Below are positions 1 through 11,423 of a stretch of DNA of 64,000 nt, in pieces. The notes under the pieces were generated by a model that was not told where the DNA came from, did not search any database, and worked only from the letters and a program-made list of their open reading frames with translations. The DNA lies in assembly GCF_002127325.2 (NCBI RefSeq), contig NC_035438.2:144966708-145030707 (forward strand), written 5' to 3'. The translations under genes were made by a program, and so were the position numbers. The stretch's first letter is position 1, and the number at the start of each line of letters is the position of its first letter. The DNA is from Helianthus annuus. Taxonomy: Eukaryota; Streptophyta; Magnoliopsida; Asterales; Asteraceae.

Positions 1-1575
1 CGATCGGTTGGCATGCTCGATCGGGTGACATTCCAATGTTTCGAAGAGTCTAAGTGTTGAAGTGTAGTATCTCATGATTCGATGAGTAATGTTTACAATC
101 GAGTGGCTCGATCGATCGAACATCACTTCGTCAAAACTACACTTGTGAGTTTGGGGGACTAAGTGCTAGTCGATCGGTTAGCCTAGTCGATCGGCTGGCA
201 TAGTCGTTCGGTTGGGCTGTTCGATCGAACAGCCTAGCCGTTCGGCCAGCTTCTCGATTCGGTTAACCTATCACTTAACACTTGGTTATTCCCGTTAATT
301 GTTGATGTTTAGAGATATTTTGACTACGAGTTGAACCACAAAACTGAAGTCCCCACTTAGCCCACTGACTCGAGCAGGAATCACCCAAGCTCGGTCAGAG
401 ACGGTTTGGAACCCAAGTTTAACGTTCAACCCGAAATCGGTATATCTCTCGGTAGAACCCGAATCTTGAACCATGTGTCTGTTTAGGTTGATTTGTAAAT
501 CGGTTCAAGTCTCGTTTTCACCTTTTTGAGTGTAAAAGAGTTGAAAGATAGATGAAAACCCATCTTCCAATCCTTTTCCACCGTGAAATGTTAAGATCTT
601 TGGTAGATTTTAGGTTATTTATGTGGAAATCGGTTAGATCTGAGTTATTCATGGTGGAATGATGCCAAAACTTAGTGTTCTTGAAGAACACATGATGACA
701 TCACCCAAGAACACCTAGATCTTGGTGATTCCTTGGATGAAATCCAAGTTTGAAAGATAGAAAGATGTAGAATCGATTAATGAACAAAAACGTACAAGGA
801 TTAGAGCGAAATACTTACCGGTTTGAGAGAAATCTGAGATTTAGTGAGAAGAAGAGGCTGGTCGGTCAGAGCTTTCCAAAAGTGGAAAGTTTGACAAGGA
901 CAGCCCTATTTATAGGCTTTCCAAAAGAGGAAAGGGTCAGCTGATCGAACAGCATCCCTGATCGAGCGGCTGTCCGATCGAACAGCTGTTCGATCGGCTA
1001 GCCTGTTCGATCAGGTTGCCCTGTTCGATCGGCTTGCCTGGTTTTTGAGTGTTTCGCGACGATTTTCGATATTTCGACTTCGATGAACGATGATTTGAGG
1101 ATGATAGAATTCCTAATCAAATTACTTTTAGTCTCAACTACTATATCTAACATACGAGCATCCTTACAACCATTTCGGGTTCGATTCCATTGAGTTTGAT
1201 TCACCTTTGAGTCTTGGTTGATTTGATTGATTCACCACACACTTTAACATAAAAGTAAACATGCACAAGTAACACATAAGGCACACACACACGTATAAAA
1301 AGTACTAAAATCCCACACTTGAGTTTGATGATTGATTTGATTAGCTTGATTATTGATTGACTAGCTTTATTGCATTGTTACTTCCTATCATTCACAGTCG
1401 GTCGTTGATTCACAGTTCGATTATCGGCCGATTAGTTTGATTATACAACACTTACTCCAAATAATATGAAAATCAAAATGAAACTAAAATGAAATTAATC
1501 TTTATTGATCTTTAATTCCAATAACAGTTAACTCTTGACTTTGACTTTGACTTTGGGAAAACACGGGGTGTTACA
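1..1575 (-). mobile_element. Family A LTR, truncated by the window edge
   Basis: This stretch matches 5129-6708 nearly base for base and ends with the same GGGGTGTTACA terminus, so it is the 3' part (plus-strand sense) of a second family A LTR. A plus-strand CCTATTTATAGGC near 908 reads as a TATA box on the minus strand, which fits minus-strand transcription. Short CGATCG-rich motifs recur at 1-260 and 940-1045. It may be the downstream LTR of one element whose upstream LTR is 3903-6708; the outer TSD lies outside the window. Confidence 0.8.
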
Positions 1576-1974
1576 TAAGGATTGACCGGTACTCCACCGC
1601 TGACATTCGTGGACCCAAACCTTCAACAGGAATAACAGTTAAGAAATCCTGAGCGTGAGGCCTATGTAGGCATTCAATGACGGCTTTCTGACGGGGTGAC
1701 AAATGGAAATCTTCTCCAAACTTTGTGCGATTCGACAACAAAGGGCATTCGCCAAAGTTTTCTGTTGCTTTTTGGGGGCGGTGTCCTTGTTAGAGAAACC
1801 GCCGAGATCAAAGTCAGGTAGACATTCATGCAAGCATTCCAAGGCGCTGGCATAATCCGGATCAGTGTTAGCAACCTCACTGTTATGTAAGATGTGGTCC
1901 TGCAACTCCCAAGATTGAGACCTGGAAGCCCCAAGACATAGGCAGCCACATCCCGGGCCGAGAGAAGGCCCAAC
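1576..1974 (-). pseudogene. Fragment of a repeat-borne plant ORF often annotated as reverse-transcriptase-like
   Basis: Two overlapping minus-strand frames join into one degenerate protein. The upstream frame carries a LQDHIL segment and a DLGGFSNKDTAP segment. The downstream frame carries SPRQKAVIECL, HAQDFL and GLGPRMSAVEYRSIL. From memory, this order matches a multicopy plant protein that databases variously label putative reverse transcriptase or auxilin-like. A frameshift separates the halves near 1700. The family A LTR ends directly against the EYRSIL segment at 1575/1576, and the family B repeat starts at 1975, so both ends are cut by mobile elements. It is not functional. The family name is recalled, not searched. 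Confidence 0.5.
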
Positions 1975-3883
1975 TGTCACACCCCCAAAATACGCACGTG
2001 GAGTACCACCGCCTGGAGGCGTGACTGACCAGGATCAAGCCACCAATCATATTGAACATATCAAGTAATAAGTAAAATTCAACCACACAATATGAAAGGT
2101 GTTTCAAAACAAAAACATAGTTAAATGTTTAGCAGAAGCATAATTGTAAAACCCAATGTAAGTATTAAGTATGAAATAAAGTAATGTTTTTAGCATGGCA
2201 CACACTGCCATGTCCCACAACGACCGCGCCTCCCTATGCAAGCTCCATGAGTACCTAACGACCTGCAAGGCATGTAACAACGAGTCAACAACAAAGTTGA
2301 GCGAGTTCACAGTTGGTTGTTTGGTTATAGTATTCGTTTCGTAAATCATATGTTCGTTTTGTAAACCATGTATGTATTAATTCGTATCGCGGTCTCCCAG
2401 ACATGTTTGCGAAGATTAGTGGGGGCTTCCCATATATTACTAGACCGTGTGTATCGACTGCTACGAAAATGTAAGAGGTGCCCTAAGTCAATGTCTATCA
2501 GCATTGACCCTTTGCCCATAGTCCATTAGTACACGCCCGTTCGAACGACACGGTGTGAGGTTTGTTAAACCTAATAGCGCTATTAACTAATGACCCGCTC
2601 GCCATAGGCCTCGGCGGTTAAGTCGATAGAAATGAGGGACTTAATGATAAAGGTTTGGTCCAGTGTGTATTCTTGGCATCCTACCCACAGAGGATGGTCA
2701 TAATTACCGTTTAGTCCGTTTACCCATTCCCAACCCTTGGGAATCCCATGCCTTGTAAAGAGTGTGAACTCACATTGGTTTGCTCGGCAGATACACGAAA
2801 AGGTTACTTGAGCTATATGTGGTCAACCACGTCCTAACATGGTTACCGAAGAAGTCAGGTTTTTGGTTCAAGTAGTGCACATAGGTTTACACAAAACTAA
2901 CAAGTAACAATCATGGCATACACTTAGAATACGTTAAATAGACCAGCTTACTAGGCCCACGATTCACTTGTGCGGTCCAAATGGTTTGGGCTGAACCATT
3001 TGTACGAGTCACTACCGAAGCCCAACAACGTTCTGGCCCAACATGTGCGATCCACAACATGTTGTGCGATCCAATCATATACCCCGACCCACACGAACAG
3101 AAAGCCCAAACATACATGCACGACCCAATTAATAGCAAAGGTTGATCTTGTGCGGTTCGGACAAAATTGTGCGATCCGAATGACTTGTACGATCCAGTTG
3201 GGTTGTGCGAGTGGACATTGGGCTTTAAGGCCCAACAGTCCGATTGTTTGTGTGTGGCCCAAGCCTTGTGCGATCGGCACTATCTTGTGCGATCCACAAG
3301 TCTTGTGCGATCATGCATGTCCTGGTTGTACACTGTGCCTAATGTGATTGTACCCAGCTTGTGCGATCAGATCAGGTCTTGTGTGACCTGATCTTGTGCG
3401 ACCGAGAGGAAACTTGTGCGATCCGTTTTACTATCCGGATATTATGCTATTCGGTTACAATCATTCAACAATTTCCAAATTTACAATTTATCAATCAACA
3501 GTTTCTAACTATCCTTTTAGCATACAATCGATCAAATTAAGCATATTCCAATCGATTCTCATGAACCCTAACTATGAATAACACACGAGCAATAATCACA
3601 ACACTTAAACATATTAATAAGATTCATGTTCTTGGTTACTAGTATGCTTATTAACGTAATAACCCAACCAATCATCCATATATATACTTGTCTACAGCCG
3701 ATTAAATCATGCAATCGATTCTAGATCATCAACAACTTCATGTGATTAACAACCCTATATTGATCTACAACACTATGCATGTGAGCCGATTTCATACCAA
3801 AGTCGATCATGTATCGTCCTTAAATCATCACATAGAACATGTATCCGGACTAGAGTCGTGTCTAACCTAATTCGCCTATAGTT
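1975..3883 (-). mobile_element. Family B LTR-like repeat
   Basis: The sequence begins TGTCACACCCCCAAAAT and its first ~950 bp resemble 38512-38990, including the GGAGGCGTGACTGACCAGG and CCACAACGACCGC blocks. It therefore belongs to a second dispersed family that shares the TGTCACACCCC terminus with family A. From about 2960 to 3430 it carries repeated TTGTGCGATCC-type motifs. I see no clear opposite terminus before the primer-site-like sequence near 3885, so part of this may be internal sequence of the family A element. No convincing gene is present. Confidence 0.55.
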
Positions 3884-3900
3884 ATGGCTCTGATACCCAA
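3884..3900 (-). other. Primer-binding site, initiator-Met tRNA type
   Basis: On the minus strand, three bases beyond the LTR end (3903), the sequence reads TTGGGTATCAGAGCC. This is the usual plant TGGTATCAGAGC site with one extra G. It fixes the orientation: 3903-6708 is the upstream LTR of a minus-strand element. Confidence 0.75.
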
Positions 3901-3902
3901 TC

Positions 3903-6708
3903 TGGTCACACACCCAACCGATGGCGGAATCTCGGGGCCGTGGGCCACCTGAGCGAAACAGATGTTTCAGAAGTTTCCATAGACAGAACTATCAATACAA
4001 TTCAGTTTATATAGACACGGTCTCATACCGTGGTGCCCAAATAATAACAAGTTATCAGTAGAAATCAACTAGAACGAATATGGGAACTGTTCCGAACAAG
4101 CTCAAATTTCTTTAATTATTACAGACCGAATTAAATATTGTCTTAAGACCTCTAGACGGCTAACTGTAGATCTTACTGACTACAGGTGCCAGTACAAGAT
4201 CTACAGATAATTATGGCCCTGGAGCAGGTATGTGGACACTGTCCTAAGGTCACAGGCTCCTAGAAGCTTATTATTGCCTCGCTTCCCTAGCACGCTAGTA
4301 GCTTAAACACCTGTCACATACGTTAAAATAAAAGTCAATACATATAATGTAAAGGTGAGTACACAAGTTTGATATAGCATATAAAGTTCGAAAAGTTTAC
4401 GCATAACCAAGCACGTACACAAGGGCAAACGATGCATGTAAATTATCAACATGGGACCATCGATACCAATGACTTCGAGTTGACTGTCCGAGACAGTTCG
4501 CAATACATGATTACCACCGTAATCCATGCAAGTAATTGTCCTTAGCAACCCCCGTGTGAACGGGTGCTGAGTCCAAACTATAGTACTACGTTGCTAAAGC
4601 AGGTAGATAGCACTCCACGTGTAAACATAATAAACAGCAATCATTTAGACAAGTAATACATGCAAGTAGGTTAGCGTTCAAATAGTTTGTGTTGTTTGTG
4701 AATTTGATAGATTACGTATGTAACACCCAAAAGTGCTGAAAGCAAAAAGGGATCGAGTATACTCACAGTGGTTGATCGTGGATTGAGAGGAGCACTGAGA
4801 ATAGGTTAGCCTGAATAGTTTGATAACACAACGATGAGTAACGCGGAAAAGTAAACAATGTACTTGGATCGAGTAGGCCATTCGATCGGACAGCAGTTCG
4901 ATCGAGTGGGCTGTTCGATTGGTTTGAAAGTCCGTTCGAACATCCATTCGATCGGCCGGCTGGCTCGATCGGCTGGTTCCTTCAAGTGGATTGTTTCTTC
5001 CTTTGATGTGAAGGATGTGTTTGTGTATGATGGTTTGTACTACCTTTCAAGTTGGCCGATCGAACGGGCTGTTCGATCGGTTAGCCCAACCGATCGGCTA
5101 GCACTTCATTGTTTTCAAATATGTCACTCGATCGGTTGGCATGCTCGATCGGGTGACATTCCAATGTTTCGAAGAGTCTAAGTGTTGAAGTGTAGTATCT
5201 CATGATTCGATGAGTAATGTTTACAATCGAGTGGCTCGATCGATCGAACATCACTTCGTCAAAACTACACTTGTGAGTTTGGGGGACTAAGTGCTAGTCG
5301 ATCGGTTAGCCTAGTCGATCGGCTGGCATAGTCGTTCGGTTGGGCTGTTCGATCGAACAGCCTAGCCGTTCGGCCAGCTTCTCGATTCGGTTAACCTATC
5401 ACTTAACACTTGGTTATTCCCGTTAATTGTTGATGTTTTAGAGATATTTTGACTACGAGTTGAACCACAAAACTGAAGTCCCCACTTAGCCCACTGACTC
5501 GAGCAGGAATCACCCAAGCTCGGTCAGAGACGGTTTGGAACCCAAGTTTAACGTTCAACCCGAAATCGGTATATCTCTCGGTAGAACCCGAATCTTGAAC
5601 CATGTGTCTGTTTAGGTTGATTTGTAAATCGGTTCAAGTCTCGTTTTCACCTTTTTGAGTGTAAAAGAGTTGAAAGATAGATGAAAACCCATCTTCCAAT
5701 CCTTTTCCACCGTGAAATGTTAAGATCTTTGGTAGATTTTAGGTTATTTATGTGGAAATCGGTTAGATCTGAGTTATTCATGGTGGAATGATGCCAAAAC
5801 TTAGTGTTCTTGAAGAACACATGATGACATCACCCAAGAACACCTAGATCTTGGTGATTCCTTGGATGAAATCCAAGTTTTGAAAGATAGAAAGATGTAG
5901 AATCGATTAATGAACAAAAACGTACAAGGATTAGAGCGAAATACTTACCGGTTTGAGAGAAATCTGAGATTTAGTGAGAAGAAGAGGCTGGTCGGTCAGA
6001 GCTTTCCAAAAGTGGAAAGTTTGACAAGGACAGCCCTATTTATAGGCTTCCAAAAGAGGAAAGGGTCAGCTGATCGAACAGCATCCCTGATCGAGCGGCT
6101 GTCCGATCGAACAGCCTGTTCGATCGGCTAGCCTGTTCGATCAGGTTGCCCTGTTCGATCGGCTTGCCTGGTTTTTGAGTGTTTCGCGACGATTTTCGAT
6201 ATTTCGACTTCGATGAACGATGATTTGAGGATGATAGAATTCCTAATCAAATTACTTTTAGTCTCAACTACTATATCTAACATACGAGCATCCTTACAAC
6301 CATTTCGGGTTCGATTTCCATTGAGTTTGATTCACCTTTGAGTCTTGGTTGATTTGATTGATTCACCACACACTTTAACATAAAAGTAAACATGCACAAG
6401 TAACACATAAGGCACACACACACGTATAAAAAGTACTAAAATCCCCACACTTGAGTTTGATGATTGATTTGATTAGCTTGATTATTGATTGACTAGCTTT
6501 ATTGCATTGTTACTTCCTATCATTCACAGTCGGTCGTTGATTCACAGTTCGATTATCGGTCGATTAGTTTGATTATACAACACTTACTCCAAATAATATG
6601 AAAATCAAAATGAAACTAAAATGAAATTATTCTTTATTGATCTTTAATTCCAATAACAGTCAACTCTTGACTTTGACTTTGACTTTTGGGAAAACACGGG
6701 GTGTTACA
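3903..6708 (-). mobile_element. Family A LTR, complete, 2.8 kb
   Basis: The plus-strand ends are TGGTCACACACCC and GGGGTGTTACA, an imperfect inverted terminus with TG...CA. A minus-strand TATA box (plus CCTATTTATAGGC) lies near 6036. The last 1580 bp duplicate 1-1575 and the whole length aligns with the solo LTR at 34153-36882. Clusters of CGATCGG-type motifs occur at 4860-5160, 5290-5390 and 6065-6165. With the adjacent primer site it is the upstream LTR of a minus-strand element. That element's internal part (1576-3902) contains no gag or pol, so it was non-autonomous or has been overwritten. Confidence 0.8.
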
Positions 6709-7815
6709 GAGCATGTGCGCTAGCGCATGTGTGCTCGCTTGTGAGTAAAGGAGCATGCACGCGTGGCGACTTACGTGCTCGTATGTAGAGGAGCATGCGA
6801 CTGGCGACTTATGTACTCGTAAGTAAAGGAGCATGTGCGCGTGGCGACTTACATGCTCGTATGTAAGAGAGCATGCGCGTATGGCGACTTACGTGCTCGT
6901 AGTAAGGGAGCATGTGCGCGTGGCGACTTACATGCTCGTATGTAAGAGAGCATGCACGTATGGCGACTTACGTCTCGTAGTAAGGGAGCATGCGCGTATA
7001 GCGGCTTACGTGCTCATAAATGGAGGAGCATGCGTGCAAAACGCATGTGTGCTCGCTCGTATGTAGAAGGAGCAGGCGCGTATGGCGACTTATGTGCTCG
7101 TATGTAAATGAGCATGCGCGTATGGCGACTTACGTGCTCGTAAATTGAGGAGCATGCGTGCAAAACGCATGTGTGCTCGCTCGTATGTAGAATGAGCATG
7201 CGCGTGTGGCGACTTACGTGCTCGTAAATTGAGGAGCATGCGTGCAAAACGCATGTGTGCTCGCTCGTATGTAGAAGGAGCAGGCGCGTATGGCGACTTA
7301 TGTGCTCGAATGTAAATGAGCATGCGCGTATGGCAACTTACGTGCTCGTAAATTGAGGAGCATGCGTGTATGGCGCATGTGTGCTCGCTCGTATGTAGAA
7401 GGAGCAGGCGCGTATGGCGACTTATGTGCTCGTATGTAAATGAGCATACGCGTATGGCGACTTACGTGCTCGTAAATTGAGGAGCATGCGTGCAAAACGC
7501 ATGTGTGCTCGCTCGTATGTAGAATGAGCATGCGCGTGTGGCGACTTACGTGCTCGTAAATTGAGGAGCATGCGTGCAAAACGCATGTGTGCTCGCTCGT
7601 ATGTAGAAGGAGCAGGCGCGTATGACGACTTACGTGCTCGTATGTAGAGGAGCATGCGCGTATGGCGCATGTGTGCTCGCTCGTAAGTAAATGAGCATGC
7701 GCGTGTGGCGACTTACGTGCTCGTATGTAGAGGAGCATGCGCGTATGGCGCATGTGTGCTCGCTCGTAAGTAAATGAGCCTGCGCGTGTGGCGACTTACG
7801 TGCTCGTGTGTAATG
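6709..7815. repeat. GC-rich minisatellite of ~40-bp palindromic units
   Basis: Roughly 40-bp units of the form GAGCATGCGCG...TGGCGACTTACGTGCTC are repeated with drift. Each unit starts GAGCA and ends TGCTC, so it is an imperfect palindrome. A variant with AAAACGCATGTGTGCTCGC is interspersed. A higher-order period of about 333 bp is visible: the block at 7160-7492 recurs at 7493-7815. Long ORFs on both strands here come from the repeat, not from a gene. It begins immediately after the family A LTR. Confidence 0.9.
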
Positions 7816-8678
7816 CGTCACCAAACCGAAACTTTGTCCTTAGGAGTGCTTGTTATGCATCCATACTTCACAAAATGTTAAAGCAACTTCGAACTTCAGA
7901 ATGGTGTTGGACTATGCTAGTCCTTTTGTTTATTGCAGCTGCTAAAAAATGTCAGTAGCATTGAACTTGAATAATAATAAGCAATGATACTAGTGTGCGT
8001 CGTAAATATCGCAAGGTTAGTAGTCGTTAAAATGATGAACTACTAACCGTGTCGTTGAATTAGTTTCATGTGCTAGGCTCTAGCCAACTTCTTGTTATTG
8101 AAAGAAGTATGTAACACCGGCTTTCTAAATAATTCAAGTGCTCCCAGGCCAGTAAATATGTGTATTGTCCATATATAGGTTAAAATGATATATGTCCATA
8201 TTTGTGTTTAAAAGACATCTACCAACTGTTATAATATGCAAGGATGTGCTTGAGCCAAAAAGTGTAACTTTATTACATGCTTAGGGGTCGTTAATATGAG
8301 ATGCTGGAAGGTATGGTGCAAGATTGAAAAGTAAACATCCGAACCAATATAAAAATGGGTTCGGACTCGTGTCCCTTTAATCTACCACTAATAAATGTTG
8401 ACCAGAGTGCCTTCTTAGCTTCTCTTGTGATCGAAATTTAGGTGCGGGATTAGTAACGTCTCATGGCACGCAAAGCATGCCTGCGCAGTAGAGCTCGTCT
8501 GGCGAGGTGAGACGGCCTCTCGCGGAAGAGCGTGTCGAGCGCAGGAGGAGTTTGCTCGAGCATCGAGCACGTCCTACAGCTTTATCGAGCATGTTGGTGG
8601 TGCGGCATTTGGTGTTGATTATGACTAATCAACAGATCAACAAATGTATAATATATATACATATGCATGTTTTTTAAA
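7816..8678. other. No gene recognised
   Basis: The first ~640 bp are AT-rich with no usable ORF. Positions 8455-8600 are GC-rich, with repeated CGAGC/GAGCA motifs that recall the neighbouring minisatellite. I see no protein similarity. Confidence 0.5.
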
Positions 8679-8835
8679 TAGAGGTATGCTGTTTGCAAGT
8701 GGTTTTTTTTTTTTTTAAATAATTGTTAAATTATTTTTGAACATGTGTGTATTGGTAATAACATCATGATGAGCATTTCACTAATATTAGTTGGCATGCA
8801 TGGTTGATTACATGTTTTAGTTCACTGTTATATGC

Positions 8836-8866
<31 letters not shown>

Positions 8867-8887
8867 AACCACTTGCAAACAGCATAC
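8679..8887. repeat. Inverted repeat with poly-T and poly-A arms
   Basis: The arm at 8684-8706 (GTATGCTGTTTGCAAGTGG then T-run) is the exact reverse complement of 8865-8887 (A-run, then CCACTTGCAAACAGCATAC). The 158-bp loop is AT-rich. The ten bases just outside the left arm (8679-8688, TAGAGGTATG) recur inverted at 9336-9345. So the right arm seems to have been split by the LTR unit that follows. Confidence 0.85.
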
Positions 8888-8918
8888 TCGTGGGTTCGAG
8901 TCTCACGGATGGTGCCAA
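8888..8918 (-). other. Extended primer-binding site with a tRNA T-arm
   Basis: On the plus strand this is the 3' end of a tRNA-like sequence. A five-base stem GTGGG and CTCAC encloses the loop TTCGAGT, followed by GGATGGTG and CCA. On the minus strand it sits one base after the LTR end (8919), where a primer site is expected. The tRNA match covers about 30 bases instead of the usual 18 or fewer. Confidence 0.6.
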
Positions 8919-9337
8919 TGTTGAAACACGGAATCACCGCCGAGATGATTGGACCGCTTTCTCCATGAGGGTGAAGAATCACACCTTGTTCTTCCTCTTG
9001 GACCTAGATCTGTAATGGAGAAAACAAGAAAGTGGAGCGGTAGAGATGACCGGTAGGGGAAAGAATCCCTTGTTTCCAGTAACAAAAGTGTGACGGCTCC
9101 ATATCCTGTGCCCTAATAATGAGGTGAACACCTCTTTATATAGGGGATATGGGCCTTCCCTAACCTCAATGGGCCAGGCCCAGTTAGGGGTTATCGCTAC
9201 AAGCCCACAAGCTAGTGTAGTGTAAACTACAACGTGCTAGGCTTCGCGGATTAGGTTAGTCAGCACAATAATAAATAATTAATATAAAGGCAATAAGTAA
9301 CGGGAAAGTCTGACCGCTCGGGTCGGGTCCAATACCA
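8919..9337 (-). mobile_element. Isolated LTR, 419 bp
   Basis: The plus-strand ends are TGTTGAAACA and AATACCA. The minus-strand end TGTTTCAACA resembles the end of the Tat LTR at 21613, and a primer site follows directly. No gag, pol or second LTR is attached. The plus-strand CTCTTTATATAGGG near 9132 gives a minus-strand TATA box. This appears to be a remnant made of one LTR plus its primer site. Confidence 0.6.
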
Positions 9338-9345
9338 TACCTCTA

Positions 9346-9959
9346 CAAAAGGGATTAAAGAAGAACATAAGAAAATACAAGGATGGAATTTAAAAAATTA
9401 TAAATGTAATATTTTTGGAAATGGAGATATAAATGAAGGTGCAAATAGCCACACCCTATTGTTTATTGTTAGATTGTTCGGTTTTCCACTTTTCCTGCCT
9501 CTCTTATGTAAAGTAAAATCTATATCCTAAAAACAAAGGAAATCTATGACATATAGTGTGTCCGATGAGAAATGTGTTTAATGTTGAATATGTTTAGGAA
9601 ACGGTATTCACGTGAATCATTTGTCTTATGTCTTGGTGGAACACAAATACTAAACACCAACCACATGTTCCAACTTTGTTAACGTACATAATTAAAACGA
9701 GATCTAAAAGAAATGGGCTTCCTCAATTATCACATTGCTTTTAATTTTTTTTTTTTTTTTTGATGTAATATTTCAAGAGATTGTGTTATTAACATTCGTA
9801 TACGTGATTTACCTATCTTGATCTTTTTAATATTTCAAATACAATAGTTGTGACTAATATCATGGTTGATTTTGGGGTTGTTTTGATTTGATTTTTGCCT
9901 TTGGATAATGATTCGTATCGAAGTGAATCAATGTGGATGTTAAATAATTTTGGGAATTT
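9346..9959. other. AT-rich spacer, no gene seen
   Basis: The stretch is AT-rich with a poly-T run near 9748-9762. I find no ORF with recognisable similarity and no clear repeat boundaries. Confidence 0.5.
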
Positions 9960-10470
9960 GAATTTTAATAATCTCAGCTAGAGGTGGTTGGTCAATATTA
10001 AATCCACTTTTAAATATTGTCATTGACAGTCATACCTTTTAAATATTTTTTTTCACCGCATCTTCATTAATCCGTTACGTTTTTCTTTCGAATTTCAAAC
10101 TGATGTTTTATGGATTTTGATCAGAACGAGAATACGAGTCGATTAATATAAAACTTACATCGAAACGGTGCTCCAAACGATGAAAACGGTGTTTCGATTC
10201 GGGTGTTTAAACTTCTAATTAACAAAAAATCAAGCCGTTTGGAGCACCGTTTCGAGGTAAGTTTTACGTCAATCGACTCGTATTCTCGTTCTGATCAAAA
10301 GGCCCATAACATCAGTTCGAAAATTCAGAAAAAAAAAACTTAACTCCGTTAAGTTTTTTTAGCGGATGTGCAGTGAGAAAAAAATATATAAAAGGTGGGA
10401 TCGCCAGTGACAATATTCAAAAGTGGGTCTTATATTGTCCAACCACCTCTAGGTGAGATTATTAAAATCT
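9960..10470. mobile_element. Foldback MITE, copy 1
   Basis: The ends are a ~30-bp imperfect inverted repeat. The left reads ATTTTAATAATCTCAGCTAG and continues into AGGTGGTTGG; the right is its near reverse complement. The core also folds back: the CGAAACGGTGCTCCAAACG arm near 10162 pairs with the arm near 10231. Its core shares CGGTGTTTCGATTCGGG-type sequence with the MITE at 39371-39905. I could not define a TSD. Confidence 0.75.
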
Positions 10471-11031
10471 AAATTCTCAATAACTTTCTATTAGTTTCAA
10501 ATCCGTACTTGTTACGCATTTGGGGTGAGTATGGGTTTTTTCTTTTTGGATATGGGCTAAAACCGAACCTATAACAAATGTTTGGGTTTTTTAGATTTTC
10601 ATAACCAATTGGTTTCGATTATAAATGGTATAGTTAGTTCAGTCTTTAAAAAAAGATTTCCATTTAATTACGAGTAAACCGCAGACTTTAGACATGGGTG
10701 CATTAAACTAAGAGAAGTACAGTTAGTTAAGTCCAATCACACTTTCAACCCTCATTTGAAATGAACGAACACTCCAGTCTTTGTGGTTGTCGATTGCTCG
10801 CAATCAAGAACCTCTCACTAACTGCCATTAGTTGAACGTTAGGATTATGGTTAAAAGACCATAATACACTTAAGGGACTGAAATTGCAATACGAATAAGT
10901 CATCCCCTTTATAGTCCCTACAACACACGACCCACCACATCCCTGCTTCTTGCATTCGAACATCTTGGACATCATAACGTTTTTTTAGCCAAAATCATTG
11001 ACATCACAACCTTTAACTACCTGGTAAATAA
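10471..11031. other. AT-rich spacer, no gene seen
   Basis: A short minus-strand ORF at 10745-10975 has no recognisable motif. I see no repeat structure. Confidence 0.4.
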
Positions 11032-11040
11032 ACGAAATAA

Positions 11041-11307
11041 TAGATTTTAATAATCTCAACTATTAACGGTTGGTTGGCAAGGGTTTCAACTTCAAAATAA
11101 CTAGTGGTGGTCCTACCTTTTTCACATATTGTAAACCAATGAACAATTACCAATAGAATCTTAATTTCTTTTTGTTCCCTTTTCCTTTTCTGTTAGTAAA
11201 GGTTTATTGGTTTACAATATGTGAAAAAGTGAGACCACCACTGATTATTTTTTTAAGTTGAGACCGTTGCCAACGATTAATAGTTGAGATTATTAAAATC
11301 CATTATT
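11041..11307. mobile_element. Foldback MITE, copy 2, with 9-bp TSD
   Basis: Long inverted ends (GATTTTAATAATCTCAACTATTAA and its complement) enclose a palindromic core with paired CACATATTGTAAACCAATGA-type arms. ACGAAATAA flanks both sides (11032-11040 and 11308-11316). A 9-bp TSD points to Mutator-type mobilisation. The GATTTTAATAATCTCA terminus is shared with copies 1 and 3. Confidence 0.8.
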
Positions 11308-11423
11308 ACGAAATAAACAAAACTTTTTTGGCCAAATGTAAAACTTAAAAAACAATACACATTCTTAGAATCCAATTTCCTTTAATTGAAATGTTTTTGA
11401 ACGACAATTTTTTTATTCCTATC

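Noticed and set aside
2911..3391. Overlapping ORFs at 2911-3391
   Set aside because: They are produced by repeated TTGTGCGATCC motifs in the family B repeat, and overlap on both strands.
3440..3460. Family B LTR end at GGTTACA
   Set aside because: It lacks the GGGGTGT context seen in other ends and no TSD pairs with it.
6709..7815. CRISPR-like array
   Set aside because: Units are contiguous without unique spacers, and this is a plant genome.
6833..7824. ORFs in the 40-bp minisatellite (His/Arg/Ser-rich)
   Set aside because: They arise from tandem repetition and shift between frames; no independent coding signal.
8888..8917. tRNA gene
   Set aside because: Only the T-arm and acceptor end are present; no D-arm or anticodon arm can be formed upstream.
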